A stretch of DNA of 64,000 nt. Source: Anaerolineae bacterium (lineage in GTDB: Bacteria > Chloroflexota > Anaerolineae > Caldilineales > Caldilineaceae). Positions 43,001 through 50,092 of this stretch are shown piece by piece. Every line of letters begins with the position of its first letter. Position 1 is the stretch's first letter. Location of the stretch: positions 62,001 to 126,000 of the forward strand of contig JAUIHI010000003.1 in NCBI GenBank assembly GCA_030432295.1. Reading direction: 5' to 3'. The position numbers and the translations under genes were made by a program. Under the pieces are notes generated by a model, which was not told the origin of the DNA, ran no database searches, and was given only the letters and a program-made list of their open reading frames with translations.

Positions 43001-45368
43001 ACACGAACGGACCCTTTCCCTGCCTCTGACCGTCGCCGGTTTCGAGATATACACGGACTGGGATAGTTGGGCTGCTCTGAATGAGGAAGAGGTAGCGTTC
43101 GATGTGACGCTGGAAGGCGCGGCCTGGCCGGATGCTGTGACATTCGGCTTCGATCCCGCCTCTCTGGGCGACCGCTTCATCGCTGAGCTATCGAGCAACA
43201 CCGCCACTGTCCCGGCTACAATCACGGCACGGGTGACAGCCCTGGCCGACACGCCACCGGGAGTCTACGAACTACTGCTCCACGCCACCAGCGGGAGCGT
43301 TGCCAAGATGCTGCCACTCTATCTAACAGTGACGGACGACGAGACCGCCACCGACCTGCAAATGAGCTACAGCGCCACCCCGGAGGATAACGTCGTCATC
43401 GCTGGTGAGAGCTACAGCTACGCCCTGGCCCCCCGCAACATCAGTGCGGTCGCCGCGGTGGATGTATCCGTGGCGGAGACGACCTTCGGGGGCGACTATC
43501 TGAGCCTGGTGGACGGCGTTGGCTGTGCCGAGGACGACTTTGGCGACCAGATGGACCTGACCTGTGACCTGAGTGACATCTCTGCCGGCAGCCACGGCGA
43601 GGAAACTGTCATCACCTGGCAGGTGGACGCGGACGCCCCCGACGGCGAACTGATCACCCACCAGAGCGATGTGCTGGCCGACGAAACGACCAATACAGAG
43701 ACGTCCACCCTGGACAATCTGGCCGAACTCACACTCACGGTGGCGCGGCTGGCCGACCTGACCCTGCAAGCCCAGGCAAGCCCGGCGCTGGCCGGGGAAT
43801 CCATGACCTACACGGCCACAGTCAGCAACGACGGGCCATCCTACGCCGACGACGTAACGGTGGAGTTCTACCTGCCCACAGGGGTCAGCCTGGAATCCAC
43901 AGGGCCTGGCTGTGTGCAGGACGCCGAACTCGTCGTCTGCGAGGCTGGCGAACTGGCTCCCAGCGAGAGCGCTGTAGCCACCATCACCGTCGCCATCGAA
44001 CCCGACCAGCAGGAAGGGCTGGAGACGCTCATCTTCGCCAGCAGTGCGTCGGACGATCCCTTCTTCGACAATAACTACGACTTCGTATTCTCCAATGTGG
44101 GCGCTTTCGCCGAGTTGCTGGTGAGCATCACACCGGAGCGTACCAACGCCACCGAGGGCGATACGGTCAAGTACACTGTTGTGGTGACCAACACTGGGCC
44201 ATCCCAGGCCACAGATGTGGATGTGGCACTGATCATCCCGGATATTCTGGACGTTGTGGAGTTCCGGGTGGGGGATGTGGAGAGCAGCGCCGACGAACTG
44301 GTCATCGCTCCCCAGAAGAGTGTGACCCTGACTGTCTCGGCCCTCTTCCTGCAGGACAGCGCCGGTGGGCCTGTGCAGATTGACGTGGAGACCGACGCGG
44401 TGGAAGCAGACTTTGCCCAGAGCAGCGATCAGAGTCTGACCGTCGCCAATGCCAATCCCACCGCCGTACTCAGTGGTACGCTGACTGTCAACGAAGGCGA
44501 GTGGGGTATTCTGACCGTCGCGGCGGATGATCCCGGAGTAAACGATCCTCTCACTGTGGCGTGGGACCTGGACAACGACGGCCAGTTTGACGACGGCAGC
44601 GAGGCCATCGTTCTCTTCGATGCCCGTGCCATCAACGGCCCGGCCACCCGGCCCATCGCAGTGCGAGTGCAGGATGGCGATGGCGGCCAGGCGATTGCCA
44701 ACGGGACGGTCACTATCCAGAATGTGGCCCCGGTGGTGGATGTAGGCCCCGACCAGTTCCAGCAGTTCGACGGCGCCTTCGTCCTCGACTACGAGTTTGT
44801 GGATACATCGCCCAGCGATTCGCCCACAACCCGGGTCGATTGGGGGGATGGCACAGTAGAAAACCTGCCTCTGACCGCCCGTAGCGGCACGGCCCAGGTC
44901 AGCCACACCTACAACAAAGTGGGCAAGTTCACCGTCAATCTCTGTGTCAACGACAACAGCGGCGGCGAAGGCTGTGACCAGCTCATCGCCCAGGCCGCCT
45001 GTCGTGAAAACGGGCTGGCTGCACAGATCAGCACCGCAGGCGACGACATTCGCATCGACCTGAAGAATGCCAGCGGCACTGTGACGATTCCCGCAGGTTT
45101 GCCGCTTACCCTCTACAACGGGGCAAGCGTCCTGCAAACCTTCAGTCTGGCCCAGGAGATGCCCGTGGGCGCAGCCCAATCGCTCAGCTACACCTGGCCC
45201 AACGGTGCGCCGAATGGCAGCTATACAGCGAAGCTGGCTATCGACGACAACGGTCAGGGGGTCAAGACAACACCCCTCTGCGCCGGGACAGCCGAGAAAA
45301 CTGTGGCCGCCCGGCTGTTGATCTACCTGCCCATCGTTCATCAAAACAGTCTGTCGGCTTCCGAGTAG
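37050..45368 (+). CDS. Giant secreted surface protein with DUF11 modules, four internal repeats and PKD-like domains
   Basis: 2772 residues. The ATG at 37050 has GGAGG six bases upstream and opens a signal peptide (RLLASFVRILIIAGLLFQQIAIPLDALAA). Order: a charged region with Lys/Glu-rich stretch (about 210-235); a DUF11-type module (about 290-410, ITYTVTVTNHGPNPA); a central block about 440-1200 with four repeats of about 130-155 residues whose ends read GxxxxEAxLTLP...GLSAxIxxVxIxxDGxSxGGAG; a beta-rich region to about 1450; an FN3-like module near 1700; further beta-sandwich modules; two DUF11 modules (about 2236, 2353); two PKD-like modules (about 2473-2640, VDWGDGTVE). The C-terminus LLIYLPIVHQNSLSASE contains the YLP-type motif, not quite terminal. 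Function is unknown; a long cell-surface fibre or sheath protein is plausible. Promoter module upstream. Confidence 0.85.
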   Translation: MDRPKRLLASFVRILIIAGLLFQQIAIPLDALAAAGRVSSPTEISLLRGQNEEVNAYLERVALAQPDLFQQAALAAVQDAFNGNIPEVAGDQAMEEQIAYYLNNAVAQSEDTPPPPLGTNGSSIDGDTYRWNSSQLDPSGLGGSDWQMTARPGGDPELFAQYFEEMVANEPLPSSLPFPEDLQAQAAAPAFSQIAWAGPPVDAIVREVEKATTKSAEKTTEKTIEKPVEKRHKVIAYTGKQERVDLWAAEASLPLIPDPALSTQTASLADQSNESAKVESVFVVMAEVLQADLAATITAPTTATFGSVITYTVTVTNHGPNPASAVQLTQTLPANGIYTGTVSGCTGSSDSVACGLGALAVNESRNLNLAVQMKGNGVVTATVTAKDSGTVDPGGQAATASAAVTVTSTSRQQMTVGNVVIAANSFVTVTNQVEASGAVEIGAKQADDSIAFHLKLGPDDAVSWLAGQEKLDGDGTLYQVLKNFKLLVGPFSVDASEDNPLIVPGEESKSAIKELGGFSVIGKPSITQVAVISGTASVSATIEFNLPGLPVTRTVAITSTPGVTTTQVVTISEKSLVALIKPGGKVEGNLGKFSMVLAGLDIEIAKATMSDEAIKVKEAELTLPDTFGGLSAVISDIVIKADSISFGGAGVKIPFPDIYPVGKPVTTTTAALATTVLAASTSVTETGTVTPTIAIVKNSATVGYFDGKYSLQLEGTLQLWLPNNQRNIPIEFKIDDSGELEATVKEITLSVAGQDLLMKNVVLSNDGLKVEEATLTIQSQVEKSKEKAAKARLMRLEPDANPRADEKKPDKKLSVIVKKVAIGKDGISIGGAGITNYLPDRKIGKTATFSKLEFTVVVNDPTGDASLELALKGVLKIHIEGNEQETKFSAKMDKKGKFSGKIAELSLTIAKSKLELSEIEFDSSGLSTKSATLTLPAALNNIKATINQVKIDENGLSFGDASVAIPVEFTIGKKDATNSLAVKGNLTLVLAQDRTYGFAIEGTVTIKLASQTAEASGSLRMDTSGAVRGSVDSFKLVIAGMELAIKSATIEDGGLQASEATLSIPKAWGGLSATVYQIKVSEDGFSMGGGSFKLPEVKVGGMSLTLEGTLKKEGDGYIIGAGGSLKMPNVGGAGCSGLGVAVEISTGSSQEMVMRIEPLTEDQVDGFQLRKVSVSLQCTIPLGPSGFDLTSVSGTVTLSENVTKIEIKVTMESKLRVGGFNALTADGDMTIESVKDPKKFEIGIGASMKLFSMFEAARAKALMRFTDGDVPFLFKAELNINAVIAKGEIKLNAWTKNGDFHMTGRIYGEVGVRRGALANSCWTIRVPYIERWSWGFPIFGLRDTQLCAVIPPSDWFISATMEFGEFQKSGSTAWGFKAGVSVLGKNYGIYVDSDGKFSVGNVDQYRLVDAPTLRRARLIHEKVAAGALARASLSAEELDLFESYHFVDDQIFIDVVTITKPGDLGVTVLRSSEDADVVVTLVRPDGLYITGVNPPDNVTFREEVLAAENITDPTTREQIPVGELVPTIQTIMNVTNVGMGKWQVMLNREPTYDFIINVDGTVYGPPVEKLAIGGQDTLDNQVDLTWTQTAQITSTVSIYATTDTITTTASYTGTQTVTDASGIQATQVVTTDLGTVTQFGGQYVTSFTYLPGKQTPTETLDLSSLRSGTYSLWLEVDDSLNPPTRRYFPGTATVWHDWEESWQANLTVDPKLGSLTIAWDEHPNPDIDGYEVQLTANGANADEDTFALDAGQTFSQTLTGLSARQAYSVTVAAYDTGTGRFSDSESLRAQPLSAPFTLAANPAGVTVNGGNGVSLALQIASAVNPYPDSVFLDLVDMPDGMDMALTTDILTPTVAGAQAGLIITPADTLPGGVYTVTVEAAANGDVKQVQIPVTVQEPAFSLQASSNGLTIFDGGSASVEISAAYQFGEMDEIDVDLETLPPGLDWDFDNLSFAPGGKATLTLTDTGYLAFGTYEVTIYGTDYEHERTLSLPLTVAGFEIYTDWDSWAALNEEEVAFDVTLEGAAWPDAVTFGFDPASLGDRFIAELSSNTATVPATITARVTALADTPPGVYELLLHATSGSVAKMLPLYLTVTDDETATDLQMSYSATPEDNVVIAGESYSYALAPRNISAVAAVDVSVAETTFGGDYLSLVDGVGCAEDDFGDQMDLTCDLSDISAGSHGEETVITWQVDADAPDGELITHQSDVLADETTNTETSTLDNLAELTLTVARLADLTLQAQASPALAGESMTYTATVSNDGPSYADDVTVEFYLPTGVSLESTGPGCVQDAELVVCEAGELAPSESAVATITVAIEPDQQEGLETLIFASSASDDPFFDNNYDFVFSNVGAFAELLVSITPERTNATEGDTVKYTVVVTNTGPSQATDVDVALIIPDILDVVEFRVGDVESSADELVIAPQKSVTLTVSALFLQDSAGGPVQIDVETDAVEADFAQSSDQSLTVANANPTAVLSGTLTVNEGEWGILTVAADDPGVNDPLTVAWDLDNDGQFDDGSEAIVLFDARAINGPATRPIAVRVQDGDGGQAIANGTVTIQNVAPVVDVGPDQFQQFDGAFVLDYEFVDTSPSDSPTTRVDWGDGTVENLPLTARSGTAQVSHTYNKVGKFTVNLCVNDNSGGEGCDQLIAQAACRENGLAAQISTAGDDIRIDLKNASGTVTIPAGLPLTLYNGASVLQTFSLAQEMPVGAAQSLSYTWPNGAPNGSYTAKLAIDDNGQGVKTTPLCAGTAEKTVAARLLIYLPIVHQNSLSASE

Positions 45369-45891
45369 ACCGTTGCGTAAGAAGCAGAAGTGAAAAGAGC
45401 CGTCCGGTTTCGTTACCGGGCGGCTCTTGTTGTGTGGACCCAAAAAGCCACATACGTGCATTCATTTCGTTTGGATTCTTGCGCCCGCTGGTGCTACACT
45501 ACACTTACAAGGTATCCTCCCAGGCCCCCACACCGCACCCCTCCAACACTCCACCGGGTCTGAATTCAAGTCAGCATCTGTTTCGTTCCGATCTTTCCGT
45601 AGCGTCCACTTTGCATTCTGTGGGTGGCACTACCTTGCCCAATAGAACATCGAACTCGGATAGAGCTGCAAAGCCAGATGTTGAGAAGCAAAAATGGGGA
45701 TGTACTCAATGAAAATCTCCTATCGGTTCTTACGGTTTTTGAGTTGTGCCGGAAAAGATATTTTTCTGTACGGAGTCTTAACGATACAATTAGAATCATG
45801 CAGATGTTTAACAGGCATCAAGCTGGACCCCTCATCCTTTGAGGAATTATTCCCAAGGAGTGGAAGCACTCTAGAAAGCTGACAGCCCTCT
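45369..45891. other. 523-bp intergenic region: terminator, then AT-richer sequence
   Basis: After the terminator at 45395-45428 the sequence becomes less GC-rich. Short open frames (for example 45694-45882) have no ribosome site or known motif and are not called. A near-palindrome AGGAATTATTCCC at 45842-45854 resembles the GGGAA-N3-TTCCC dyad but lacks the other two elements of the module. Confidence 0.5.
45395..45428 (+). terminator. Intrinsic terminator of the giant protein gene
   Basis: AAGAGCCGTCCGGT (45395-45408) pairs with 45415-45428 with one G-U pair and a 6-nt loop, followed by a short GTTGTGT tail. 27 bp after the stop codon. Confidence 0.7.
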
Positions 45892-48438
45892 ATGGCGCAG
45901 GTTCTCTCGATTCTGTGTCGGTTTTGTTTGCGTTCAACCCTCGTTTTTTTCCTTCTCACAATCATCTCAACCGGTCTTCAACAGCCATCTATTTTTTCAG
46001 CCGCCTACGCTGCAGATACGGGTAATGCTTCTGAATTTTCCTACAGGACTGTAACAACTAAATCTGGTGTCATAACTGCGGACGAAACCTGGTCTGGTGA
46101 AGTTCTTGTGACTGGGGATGTGGTGGTAGCAAGCGGCGTCACCCTGACGATATTGCCAGGTAGTACCATTCGATTCCTGCCTGGTATTGATGATCAGGCG
46201 AGTGGGGATTATCCAAGTCTGGCCGAAATACGTGTAATTGGTGTTTTGGTAGCCGTAGGAACCGCCCAGCAGCCGATTCAGTTCACATCTTTTGCCGCAA
46301 CACCTATTCCTGGTGATTGGGGACGGATATGGATTGAATCCACAATGGCTGACAGTCAGATAGGTTTTTCCGATGTGTCCTATGCGACGGTAGGGATTAC
46401 AGCAGTCAGTGGCCGTTTACGAGTTCATCATAGCCATCTCCGAGATAATCGAGAAGCAGGTATAATACTTGGTGGCTCAGGAGCAGCACAGATAGAAAAC
46501 AATCAGATTTCCAACAACTGGGGAAGTGGTATTCAGGTAACTTATTACGCCTCGCCACTCGTGTTGGGAAATGTGATTACCAATAATGGCGGTGACGGAA
46601 TATGGCTTAAAGAGTCATGGCAAATCATCCCGGTTTTTCACAACAATCTCATTACAAATAATGGCCGATATGCTCTCAATAATCAGACAAACTCTGATGT
46701 AGATGCCACGAATAATGACTGGGGTACCAGCGAACCGCTTGCTCTCAGCAACCTAATCTACGATTTCAATGACACTGCTGAATCCGGGTTGGTGGCTATC
46801 GCCAGCCCATCGATCCAAGCCGAACGTCATATTACCGGTTTAGAAATCTGGTCGGAAAGCCAAACAGTCACGCAACATATTTGGCTTGACGCCGGAGCAT
46901 ACCTCTTGATTCGTGCTGGGACAGATGTGCGGTTCACAGGACCGTACGGTATCTTTGTGCGGCAAACTGCCACCTTCATTGTCGATGGTGCGGAGACATC
47001 GCCGGTCACGTTCTTACCTGAAAATCTGACGCCCCATCCTGGGGATTGGGGGACGATCAAATTTTTCGTAACTGGTACGCAGGGACGAATAACCCATGCC
47101 GATATTGGCTATGCAACACGCGGGATCATTCTTCATTCGTCTTCCCCACATCTCGAATCTTTCGTGATTCACAATAGCTTGGACACAGGTCTGCACGCTT
47201 CAAACCGCTCGAACCCTCTATTGCGCTTCTGTACCATTACAGATAATGGGATGGACGGTATGTGGCTCAACGCATCCGGCCCAGTGATAACTGGTTGCTC
47301 GATTTCCAGAAACGGACAAGATGGAATTTTCGCTACTTACTATGCATCGCCTCAAATTACAGGCAGCCGGATTGTTCACAATGGCGGAGATGGGATCAAT
47401 CTTTTCGCCCCATACGATGCAAACCCTACTGTTTCTCAAAGTAGTTTTTACGGTAATTCGGGATATAACTTCCGTCACAGTGGAAGTCAGAATATCGAAG
47501 CACGGATGAATTATTGGGGGAGTACCGACTCATACCTGATTGAAGAAGGAATTTTTCATCAGTTTGATGAACCTTCTTTGGGCTATGTGGACTTCAGTGA
47601 ATATCTGATGGTAGAGCCTGGAATCACAATCCCGACACCGACGAACACGCCGACAGTTACACCGACGGTCACACCGACGCCCACCCACACGCCGACGGTC
47701 ACGCCGACGCCAACCCCCACGCCGACGGTCACACCAACGCCGACGAATACGCCAACCGTCACACCGACGCCGACGAATACACCAACCGTCACACCGACGC
47801 CGACGAATACGCCAACCGTCACACCGACACCGACGAACACGCCGACGGTCACTCCGACGCCGACCCACACAGCGTCGGTCACACCGACACCGACCCACAC
47901 GCCGACGGTCACACCGACGTCGACCCACACGTCAACGGTCACGCCGACGCCGACGAATACGCCAACCGTCACACCGACACCGACGAACACGCCGACGGTC
48001 ACGCCGACGCCGACCCATACAGCGTCGGTCACACCGACACCGACCCACACGCCGACGGCCACTCCAACGTCCACCCCGACCCAGCAGACCTCCGGCGGCG
48101 CGGTCAGCGGCATAGTCTACGAAGACCGCAATGGCAATGGAACGCAGGAACCCGACGAACCGGGCGTCGCTGATTCCACCGTCAAATTGCGCGACCCGCA
48201 AATGCGCAGCGCGGCCCAGGAGTGGGAGACCCGCACAGACGCAAACGGAGGCTATCACTTTGCCAGTATCCCTGCCGGCACGTACGAGTTGGGTGTGCAA
48301 TTGCCACCCCAATACAATGTGGATGGCTTCCAGTGGCAGGTGGTGGATGTGTCAGGAACCGGTGGGGAGACACCAACCAAACCGGTGACTGCGCCGAAAG
48401 CCGAATGGCGGCTTTACCTGCCCGCTACCAGTCGGTAA
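45892..48438 (+). CDS. Secreted parallel beta-helix protein with Thr/Pro linker, SdrD B-like domain and LYLPATSR end
   Basis: 848 residues. A signal peptide ([24 protein letters not shown]) precedes two NosD/PbH1-type right-handed beta-helix regions (about 45-320 and 320-570; repeats such as [37 protein letters not shown]). Residues about 580-730 are a Thr/Pro linker of ten-residue repeats. Residues about 735-825 form a Cna/SdrD B-like domain ([25 protein letters not shown]... [20 protein letters not shown]). The end is [10 protein letters not shown]. The helix part is markedly richer in AT than the linker and the tail, with the change near 47620, suggesting a mosaic gene. No good ribosome site precedes the ATG. 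Confidence 0.85.
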   Translation: MAQVLSILCRFCLRSTLVFFLLTIISTGLQQPSIFSAAYAADTGNASEFSYRTVTTKSGVITADETWSGEVLVTGDVVVASGVTLTILPGSTIRFLPGIDDQASGDYPSLAEIRVIGVLVAVGTAQQPIQFTSFAATPIPGDWGRIWIESTMADSQIGFSDVSYATVGITAVSGRLRVHHSHLRDNREAGIILGGSGAAQIENNQISNNWGSGIQVTYYASPLVLGNVITNNGGDGIWLKESWQIIPVFHNNLITNNGRYALNNQTNSDVDATNNDWGTSEPLALSNLIYDFNDTAESGLVAIASPSIQAERHITGLEIWSESQTVTQHIWLDAGAYLLIRAGTDVRFTGPYGIFVRQTATFIVDGAETSPVTFLPENLTPHPGDWGTIKFFVTGTQGRITHADIGYATRGIILHSSSPHLESFVIHNSLDTGLHASNRSNPLLRFCTITDNGMDGMWLNASGPVITGCSISRNGQDGIFATYYASPQITGSRIVHNGGDGINLFAPYDANPTVSQSSFYGNSGYNFRHSGSQNIEARMNYWGSTDSYLIEEGIFHQFDEPSLGYVDFSEYLMVEPGITIPTPTNTPTVTPTVTPTPTHTPTVTPTPTPTPTVTPTPTNTPTVTPTPTNTPTVTPTPTNTPTVTPTPTNTPTVTPTPTHTASVTPTPTHTPTVTPTSTHTSTVTPTPTNTPTVTPTPTNTPTVTPTPTHTASVTPTPTHTPTATPTSTPTQQTSGGAVSGIVYEDRNGNGTQEPDEPGVADSTVKLRDPQMRSAAQEWETRTDANGGYHFASIPAGTYELGVQLPPQYNVDGFQWQVVDVSGTGGETPTKPVTAPKAEWRLYLPATSR
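47632..48084 (+). repeat. 30-bp tandem repeat encoding a [10 protein letters not shown]-type linker
   Basis: About fifteen 30-bp units, each encoding ten residues of the type [10 protein letters not shown] or [10 protein letters not shown], with several near-identical neighbours. It separates the beta-helix from the B-like domain in the protein. It is a candidate for length variation by slippage or recombination. It is GC-rich, unlike the sequence just before it. Confidence 0.85.
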
Positions 48439-48464
48439 TCTGCTGTGTGATTGCGCTGCGGTTT

Positions 48465-48510
48465 ATACGAAAGAGACCCGGAACCGCTCGGTTCCGGGTC
48501 TCTTTCGTAT
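48465..48510. terminator. Bidirectional terminator with 22-bp perfect stem
   Basis: 48465-48486 is the exact inverse of 48489-48510 with a CT loop. It lies between the convergent beta-helix gene and the solute-binding-protein gene. Confidence 0.75.
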
Positions 48511-48549
48511 TCGCGACTCATTGTAATCGCGTCTTCGGCGTTCCACCCC

Positions 48550-49869
48550 CTACGGCTGAGGATACTCCCCATTCCGAATCGCGGCTTGGCGGGCATCCTC
48601 CAGCAGAATCTGCCAATCTGCCACCTCGCCCCGCTGGCTCAACAGCCGATTGAGCACCTGATTCAGCGCGCTGCCCATAGAATTGGGCAGGGAGAGAACC
48701 ATCGGCGGGCCAAAGGCATCCGCATTCGACATCAGCGTCTCGGCCTGGGCGATGCGCTGGCTGTAGAGGGAACGGTCGTACTCTTTGTGGACCGGAACCC
48801 AGGTCAGTTGGGTGGTGGTCTGCTGGGTCAGGGCCTGTGCGCTCTCCGCCGACCCCATAAATCCCGCAAAGGCATTGGCCTGTAGCGGGTTGGGCGCGTT
48901 GGCGGGCACTACAAAGCCAAAGGTGATACCCACCTCGCCCACAGGCAGTTCCGGGTCTATCACAGGGAAAGGGAAGAAGTCCAATTCGTCCAGAAAGACC
49001 TGGGGCACATCACTCACGGCAAAGTTGGACCCCAGGGTCATCACCGCCTTGCGCCGCTCCACCGGATCATCAGAATCCCCCCGGATGATCGACAACACAC
49101 TGCTCAGATCGCTCATTGTGGCGGGACTTTCCACAAAGAAGCCCCGCTCCACCAGATCGCGCATCGTCTCGAAAACGTCTGCCACTTTCGGGTCGGTATA
49201 CGCTTCTTCGCCGTTGAGCAGCCGCCGGTGGAACTCTGGCCCGTTCAGCCGCATGTCCAGATAGTCGAACCAGAGGGTTCCCACAAAAGCGTTGTTGCCC
49301 GCAATGGAAAGAGGCGTCTCCCCGCTGGACCAGAGAATCTCACAAATTGTGAGGAATTCCTGCCAGGTGGTGGGCGGGGTCAGTCCATAGCGCTGGAAGA
49401 CTTCCCGATTGTAATAGACAGCCGTCCAGCCGTGACCGGCGGGGACAAAATAGGGCGCGCCCTGATAGTAGCTCATGGCCTGGATCGGCTCGGAAATGGC
49501 ATCGGTGAAGCCGTTTTCTTCCCAGACATCGGCCAGATTGCCCAGCAGATTCTCGCGCATGGCGGTGTCGAGCAGATAGCCGGTCCACAGGAACATCACA
49601 TCCGGCGGGGTGGCGCTGCCCAGCAGATAGCTCTGGGGGTCCTGATTGTAGGGCGTGCGTGTGACCTGAATCGCCGGGTACTTCTCCTCAAAGCGCCCGA
49701 TGACCAGCTCTTCGGTCTGGGCTTCCGTGGCCTGATTGAAGGTCATATATGTGATCGCAACCGGCGTCAGGGTGAGAGGATCGACTTCATCGCCAGGGCC
49801 ACAGGCCGAAAATGTAAGCAGAAGAATCAGCAGCGGGGGAAGGAGAAGCAGGGGGGCTTTGGGTTTCAT
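48550..49869 (-). CDS. Extracellular solute-binding lipoprotein (sugar ABC type)
   Basis: 439 residues from the ATG at 49869 (AGGAG eight bases upstream). The signal ends LTFSAC, a lipobox with the lipidated Cys at about 23. The mature part follows the carbohydrate ABC-binding fold: YMTFNQATEAQTEELVIGRFEEKYPAIQV, PDVMFLWTGYL, PAGHGWTAVYYNREVFQRYGLTPPTTWQEF, FVVPANAPNPLQANAFAGFMGS, and a C-terminal NQVLNRLLSQRG. No permease or ATPase gene is next to it, so it is an orphan binding protein or the transporter lies elsewhere. The ligand is probably an oligosaccharide. Confidence 0.88.
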   Translation of the reverse strand: MKPKAPLLLLPPLLILLLTFSACGPGDEVDPLTLTPVAITYMTFNQATEAQTEELVIGRFEEKYPAIQVTRTPYNQDPQSYLLGSATPPDVMFLWTGYLLDTAMRENLLGNLADVWEENGFTDAISEPIQAMSYYQGAPYFVPAGHGWTAVYYNREVFQRYGLTPPTTWQEFLTICEILWSSGETPLSIAGNNAFVGTLWFDYLDMRLNGPEFHRRLLNGEEAYTDPKVADVFETMRDLVERGFFVESPATMSDLSSVLSIIRGDSDDPVERRKAVMTLGSNFAVSDVPQVFLDELDFFPFPVIDPELPVGEVGITFGFVVPANAPNPLQANAFAGFMGSAESAQALTQQTTTQLTWVPVHKEYDRSLYSQRIAQAETLMSNADAFGPPMVLSLPNSMGSALNQVLNRLLSQRGEVADWQILLEDARQAAIRNGEYPQP

Positions 49870-49909
49870 CGGAGTCTCCTCAGATAGAGAACGCACCAGA
49901 TTTGCTTCT

Positions 49910-49938
49910 ATTATCGGTGAAACGATAGGGAATGGCAA
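49910..49938 (-). promoter_or_regulatory. Sigma70-type promoter of the solute-binding-protein gene
   Basis: On the minus strand, TTGCCA (49938-49933), a 17-bp spacer, and GATAAT (49915-49910), about 40 bp before the ATG at 49869. Confidence 0.55.
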
Positions 49939-49966
49939 AGTTGGGGCAGAAACCTGTCCACAACAT

Positions 49967-49996
49967 TTCGACCAGAGCGTGCGTCTATACTACAAT
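49967..49996 (+). promoter_or_regulatory. Possible sigma70-type promoter of the multi-propeller protein gene
   Basis: TTCGAC (49967-49972), an 18-bp spacer and TACAAT (49991-49996). Transcription would start near 50003, about 12 nt before the hairpin at 50015-50045, giving a 5'-terminal stem-loop in the mRNA. Confidence 0.4.
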
Positions 49997-50014
49997 CAAA
50001 TGGGTACAGAAACT

Positions 50015-50045
50015 GGAGTTCGACTTTTTCGAAAAGCCGAACTCC
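50015..50045. repeat. AGTTCGACTTTT hairpin family, upstream of the multi-propeller gene
   Basis: GGAGTTCGACTTTT (50015-50028) pairs with AAAAGCCGAACTCC (50032-50045), one mismatch, loop TCG. It ends 47 bp before the ATG at 50093. Confidence 0.75.
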
Positions 50046-50092
50046 TGAATGTGCAGCAAATTTTAGGCAGGCACGGGCCAGAGGAGGCAAGC

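Noticed and set aside
45694-45882. 62-residue open frame upstream of the beta-helix gene
   Set aside because: No ribosome site, no recognisable sequence, and it lies in an AT-richer gap where chance open frames are common.
47632-48084. Possible CRISPR array
   Set aside because: Units are contiguous 30-bp repeats in frame with no unique spacers; it is a coding linker.
47583-48113. Minus-strand open frame of Val-Gly repeats opposite the Thr/Pro linker
   Set aside because: It is the reverse reading of the 30-bp tandem repeat and has no start context.
49736-50092. 119-residue upstream extension of the multi-propeller protein
   Set aside because: It crosses a probable promoter and hairpin, overlaps the divergent lipoprotein gene, and the ATG at 50093 has a strong ribosome site and a signal peptide.
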